Origin: Himantopus leucocephalus
Lineage: Eukaryota > Chordata > Aves > Charadriiformes > Recurvirostridae
NCBI GenBank assembly: GCA_003993805.1
Contig: RSEF01000001.1
Span: 209,344,213 to 209,408,212, forward strand
Direction of reading: 5' to 3'
Length of the DNA: 64,000 nt
The translations under genes and the position numbers were made by a program. Within the stretch, counting starts at the first letter, position 1, and every line of letters begins with the position of its first letter. Positions 59,297 through 64,000 of this stretch are shown one piece after another. The notes under the pieces were generated by a model that worked only from the letters and a program-made list of their open reading frames with translations, searched no databases and had not been told where the DNA came from.

Positions 59297-62200
59297 TGCA
59301 ATTATCCAGGCTGAGGTTCTTAGCTCCAAATAAGAGCTCAGATTTTAAATTGAAGAAGTGAATAAAAATCCTTTCTGGAGTCAAAATGAGAAGCGAATGG
59401 ATATTAAGTGATTGGATGAGGAGTCCTGACTGAGGCTCTGTTCCATAGGGGGGTTAAAACAACATAAATGTGAATAGACCCTTGGACTTGTTTTTTAATT
59501 TAGATCATGATGAAATCTTTAAGGATTACTTTTTCAGAAAAAAAAAAAAAAGATCAGTTTACAGTCATAAATAGGGAGAACACAATGAGGGCTAGTAACT
59601 AACTCTTCTGGCTCTTGCCAGTATCAAAATTCAAGATTCAATCTGATGATTGAACATCAGATCAATGCAATTAGTGTAACTCCTTGTCCTGCTTTATTAT
59701 AGTCATCCCAAAGACCTACAGATTGAACATGTTTCCTTAAAGTGTGATTGCAGCAAATGGAAAGACAATGTTTCATGGACATTGCACTCAGCCTTTTGAG
59801 AACTTGCTGTGCTGCATCTTTAATTCAATCAGAGAATATTAAAGGGACCATTAAAGACGTTGGCCCCTTTTTTTTTTTCAATCAGTATGACCTCAGGCAG
59901 ACACCAACAGATTTAGCATAACGCCAAGATATTAACAAAAGAATATGATTATAACATCGGTGACCATTATAGAAAAACCTAATGAACCTGTCACACTTAT
60001 CACTAGTTTTAGACACAGAATAAAGCATGATATTGGAGTGAAGCACGGACTGTATTATATCACCAGAAATTATATGGTCCTCATCTTATCTGAATTAATA
60101 AAAAATGTTATTTAGTTTCTATAAACTTTCAAACAGTCATAACATACCTTATTCCTAAATATATAATTTCTGTTCTTTTGCTGAACACTTACATTCTCAA
60201 TGTCTAATATCAGTGAAACGGCAGTGAATAATTTCTGGATATGTAAGAAACGCATTTTCTTCACATAAAAAAAATCCAAACTATTTCTACTCCATTTGTT
60301 GAAAACAATTTTTAAAAATATTAGAAAATATTCCGTGTTTCTATTCTGAGCAATACATAAACCACCCCTAGTGAACACTATGAAGAGGAAATGATTTCTG
60401 TGTTTATAGAAAGTGTAAAGGCTGCCAACCAACATTTTGTGTACATCTCAAATTATTTATCCCACTGCAATCTTTTCTGACAACAAGGTAATTGCTTCAA
60501 TAATACAAAAACTAGAAAATAGCTTTTGCCACACAAATCTTAGTAGCGCATAAAATAGAAAGCAGGAAGTAACTATGGAACAGAAAATCATATTATGAGG
60601 AATATATTTCTTCATAGCACAATTCTTTTGGTATTAAACTTCGAAGATCATTTTACTTATTCCTGGAGATATTTTTTTTATTCTTTGTTACCTGAAAAGT
60701 TCCATATATATTTTATACTTACTAGTAATACTCATTGTTGGCGAACACCATTTTGCATCACATCAGAAATGCTTCTTTTCTGTAGAAGTAAATAAAAAAG
60801 AAGATCAAAAAGAGCTTCAAACATTAAAAATCTGACATCAAAAAGGATGAAAAATTCGTACAAGCCATGTCAGAGAAAAAGTGTCGGGCAGAAGTGCCAG
60901 AACAATGCCTGCAATATGATCAGAGAAAGGAGTGTAGCTAATGACTCAAGACTGATATTAGGCATCTTACTAAGGCAGTTTGATCACTGAGAAAAATGTA
61001 TCATTTTAACTCAGGCTGTTCCATAAGGAAACTCCTTTTCTGTAGCCCAGTTAAATGAGCCCCCAAAAATATTTTTTAGAAAGCACTTTGATGTGCCTCC
61101 CGATAACATAAAAGCCAGGACCTCTGCCTGACCTTCAAGAGCAGATCAACACATTAGAAATGTAATGAGGGACATTAGGCCAAGGAAGAAATCACAGGCT
61201 CTGTGACTGTGGGTGAATGTGAATTCACTTTTTTGCTGAGCAAGTGAACTACACCAGAATGGTGGAGAAATGCCGCTACTGTGTGCTTTACTGGTTGTGT
61301 TCAAGCCTTGCCTTCACAGCCTGTCTTAAGCAAATTTTCAGTAATATTTAAGTAATAAAGCAAAAGATCCAAAAGATTTCCTTAACTCATGTCTCAGTTT
61401 GATATGTGACAATTATTGGTCACTCTTCACCCCCAATGCACTAACTGGTGATATAAATTGGTGGTACGCTCAATGGTCTGTCGTGGCAGATCTCTATGTA
61501 CATTTACCCAATTCCCAACCACTGAAAGAAGTTAGACCTCTGTAAAGTGTTCAACGATATGAAAGTGCAAAGTAAACCATGCCTGTGGCAACACTGTTGG
61601 GCAGACCCAGCGTGCAGCCTGGCCATGCCCCAGCAGCACTGAAGGACACGCACCTTGGCTGGAGGACAGGGAGGGTCCTCTGCTCCAAATAATCAGGAGG
61701 TCAGGACTGCAGATTGTCCTATGAATAGCATAGAGATAGAGACGTGGACACAGGGCTAAAGGTAACAGCACAGGTAGTCAGAGGGACAAATCCTAGGTCC
61801 TATCGCCTTCTTTGGAAAAGTGTGCATCCCAGGCCTCAACCAGTAAATACTTCACAGCAGAGTGAGGATGGCATGTCCCAAACACTGCTGTCTGTGACTT
61901 CAAAGACATAATAACATAGTCCTAAAAACTTCTTTTACGTAGCATTTCATTACAGCTCTGGGTATCAATTCTTACTCAATATGACCCCGGAGCAGGTCTG
62001 ACTGAGCGCCCTAGCAAGGTATCGCTCATCCCGAGCTGACAGAACGGCACTGAAAAGCCAGGAAGAGAATGAATGCTCCATTTACTGCTGAAGTTAGGCT
62101 GATCAAGGTGTATGAAAGGGGGGTGTGGAAGGAGGGAGGTGGCGTTTACAAATATTAAATATATTTTTTTTAAATCATAGACAAGAGATTCTGTCACAGT

Positions 62201-62432
62201 TTGCTGCGCCCGTCATGAGTGATGAGATATTGATGTAGCATGGCACAAATAAAGAAATACAACAATAAAAATCTCTTCATCTTGTTCATTTTTTCATGTT
62301 CCCCGTAATGTCATACCTTCTTGTGAGTATTAAGGTAGAAAAAGGAAGTAAATGACAGCTTCAGATGGAGTGTTTTTGATAAATACAAGTTTTTACAGCG
62401 GAGGTTTATTGTTTCAATTTTTCTTAATACAG

Positions 62433-62542
62433 AACCCACTGCTGCTCCCATCGATGTCAAAGCTACGAGTTTGTCTGTATCAGAGATTCTTGTTGCGTGG
62501 AAACATATTAAAGAAAGTCTAGGAAGACCACAGGGATTTGAG
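62433..62542 (+). CDS. CNTN5: CNTN5 exon: start of FN3 domain 3
   Basis: This 110-bp exon follows the acceptor tttttcttaatacag and ends at GAG|gtatga. Entry is phase 1 and exit phase 0. It encodes [17 protein letters not shown], then EILVAWKH, then [12 protein letters not shown]. The A and B strands of FN3-3 end with the GFE motif leading into the C strand. It matches remembered CNTN5 orthologues closely. It is the last coding sequence I can find: the continuation of FN3-3 is not in positions 62543-64000, so the next exon lies beyond the window. Confidence 0.95.
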
Positions 62543-64000
62543 GTATGAACACAGAATATCGTAATGAGAAGTCTTGTTGTTTTTGCTAGCGTTGCATTCT
62601 GTTAACATGTGCAGTAGTGAAACTTCAATAGAAATTATGCTTATTTTAGCATACATGTGACTAGCTGTTGAACAACGGTCACAGCTGTAGCACTGGCACA
62701 TCTTTTATTTATTTGTGCTTGAAAACTCTTCAACACCAGTTCTTATAACATCTCATTGACACTTCAAAAATAGCTGAAAGAACTGCAAGTGACCTAGCAT
62801 GCCTCTTTCACAGGCTGGGTAAGATTAGGTATTGACTGTTTCCAGCTCTAAGTGACCAGTTCAAACTTGTTATTTACTGAGAGCAATCAACACAGAGAAA
62901 GGGAAGAGCCTCTGCCATCCATGTGCTCTCATCCCACGGTGGCCGGGGGACATCTGCTGGGCGGACAGCAAAAGGTCACATGTCAGGTGGGGAAGTGGCA
63001 GTCTCACCATCCATAAATAAAGCTCTGCTTAGAGAGAGCCCTTCCTGACTTGGGAAAGAGAACTGGCCCTGGACACGGACCTTCTCACGCTTTTGGATCC
63101 AGTTGTAACTTTGGATCCAGTTTACAATCCAAACCTCCAGGAACAGATCAGATCTAGGATGAAACATATCCTTTGGGGCCACCACAACCCATCCTGACCT
63201 TGCGGTTCAGCCTACGCTGCTCCTCATGAAATACCTCAGCTAGACTCAATTTACTGATTTTGGGGTACACCTTATTTGACCTGCTTTACTCCTTTAGAGA
63301 GTGCTGATTCTTTCCTGATTCTCTACAGTAACAATGAAAAGAGGGTAAATGTGCAATCCCATGCACAAATACAGGCTGTGTGGAGAATGGATTGAGATGA
63401 GGAGGACTTGGGGGTCTTGGCTGATGGGCTCAACATGAGCCGGCAATGTGCACTCACAGCCCAGAAAGCCAACCACATTATGGGCTGCATCAGAAGAAGC
63501 ATGGCCAGCAGGTCAAGGAAAGTGATTCTGCCTCTCTGCTCTGCTCTCGTGAGACCCCATCTGGAGTACTGCATCCAGCTCTGGAGCCCCCAACATAAGA
63601 AGAACATGGACCTGTTGGAGCGGGTCCAGAGGAGGGCCACGGAGAACATCAGAGAGCTGGAGCACCCGTCCTATGAAGACAGGTTGAGAGAGTTGGGGTT
63701 ATTCAACATGGGGAAGAGAAGAGTCCAGGGAGACCTTATAGCATCCTTCCAGTACCTAAAGGGGGCCTACAGAAAAGATGGGGAGGGACTCTCTATCAGG
63801 GAGTGTAGCGATAGGGTGAGGAGTAACAGTTTTAAACTGAAAGAGGGTAGATTTAGATGAGATATTAGGAAGAAATTCTTTCCTATCAGGATGGTGAGAC
63901 ACTGGCACAGGTTGCCCAGAGAAGTTGTGGATGCCCCATCCCTGGAGATGTTCAAGGCCAGGCTGGATGGGGCTTTGAGCAACCTGGTCTAGTGGAAGAT
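62543..64000 (+). other. Downstream intron of CNTN5 (partial)
   Basis: Intron following the FN3-3 exon, running off the window. An 18-bp near-tandem repeat (ttggatccagt core) lies at 63093-63128, and a CR1 copy occupies 63352 to the end. No further exon was found. Confidence 0.8.
63352..64000 (+). mobile_element. CR1 LINE, reverse-transcriptase C-terminus, runs off the window
   Basis: Plus-strand CR1, beginning near gcaatcccatgcacaaatac and continuing to the end of the window. It encodes the ORF2 C-terminal motifs CALTAQKANHIMGCIRRS, LVRPHLEYCIQLWSPQ, LLERVQRRATENIRELEH, YEDRLRELGLFN and FQYLKGAYRKDGEGLS. One in-frame TGA at 63858-63860 interrupts the frame, which then continues as DIRKKFFPIRMVRHW to the natural stop after ALSNLV. 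With a single inactivating stop in about 190 codons it is among the youngest-looking insertions here. The 3' UTR lies beyond the window. Confidence 0.95.

Larger units (their letters stand above)
51230..62432 (+). other. CNTN5 intron, 11.2 kb
   Basis: Intron at the FN3-2/FN3-3 boundary. It holds two plus-strand CR1 copies (51818-51957 and 52191-52610) separated by a poly-G run and an N. A purine-rich stretch from about 54600 ends in a decayed LINE-like fragment (56775-57340). An unexplained long frame with one stop lies at 58439-59296. The remainder looks non-coding. Confidence 0.8.
1..64000 (+). other. CNTN5: CNTN5 (contactin-5 / NB-2) gene body, internal part
   Basis: Eight exons on the plus strand, all flanked by AG acceptors and GT donors, join in frame into about 383 residues. 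The order is end of Ig5, Ig6, FN3-1, FN3-2 and start of FN3-3. Contactins are GPI-anchored neuronal cell-surface adhesion proteins of about 1,000-1,100 residues with six Ig and four FN3 domains; CNTN5 is expressed in the brain, including the auditory pathway. The paralogue call rests on remembered CNTN5 stretches such as [43 protein letters not shown] and [11 protein letters not shown]; remembered CNTN4 is clearly different there. Introns between the exons are about 1.2, 13.8, 13.7, 0.43, 10.7, 3.2 and 11.2 kb. Signal peptide, Ig1-4, FN3-4 and GPI signal are outside. No frameshift or premature stop is present. Confidence 0.88.

Noticed and set aside
1..64000. Defence island, CRISPR array, operon or other microbial system
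   Set aside because: The window is an intron-rich vertebrate gene; none of the repeats has CRISPR spacing and no bacterial-type genes occur.

Overview
The window is vertebrate nuclear DNA, most likely from a bird. It holds eight short, canonically spliced exons in AT-rich introns. It also carries several CR1 LINE copies ending in the ATTCTATG-type octamer repeats typical of avian genomes. No prokaryotic signatures, tRNA, rRNA or CRISPR array were seen. The species cannot be named from sequence alone. One 100-N gap, plus single Ns flanked by near-identical direct duplications, point to a draft assembly of a heterozygous diploid.

One plus-strand gene explains all the coding sequence: a contactin, best matched to CNTN5 (NB-2), a GPI-anchored neuronal adhesion molecule with six Ig and four fibronectin III (FN3) domains. 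The window covers the middle of the gene: 7211-7338 (second half of Ig5), 8508-8683 and 22488-22608 (Ig6), 36286-36444 and 36871-37020 (FN3-1), 47734-47804 and 50995-51229 (FN3-2), and 62433-62542 (start of FN3-3). All exons are open, in frame with one another and bounded by AG/GT, giving 1150 coding bases (about 383 residues). The signal peptide, Ig1-4, most of FN3-3, FN3-4 and the GPI signal lie outside. Positions 1-7210 and 62543-64000 are flanking intron.

The introns hold seven recognisable CR1 pieces (about 7.7, 9.8, 38.0, 46.3, 51.9, 52.4 and 63.4-64.0 kb). They also hold two strongly decayed LINE-like stretches (20.4-20.7 kb and 56.8-57.3 kb), a probable MIR-like SINE (42.7 kb) and sequences resembling mariner termini (28.4 and 45.2-45.4 kb). 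Several microsatellites and a perfect 11-bp hairpin (45.8 kb) complete the list. Most other intronic DNA shows nothing I can identify.

I do not see a convincing new biological system. The most interesting loose ends are a frame of about 285 codons with one internal stop, a predicted membrane helix and no recognised homologue (58.4-59.3 kb); a CpG cluster over the Ig6 exon at 22.5 kb; a tandem mariner-end-like pair (45.2 kb); and a purine-rich 2.7-kb segment that may be an ancient LINE (54.6-57.3 kb).
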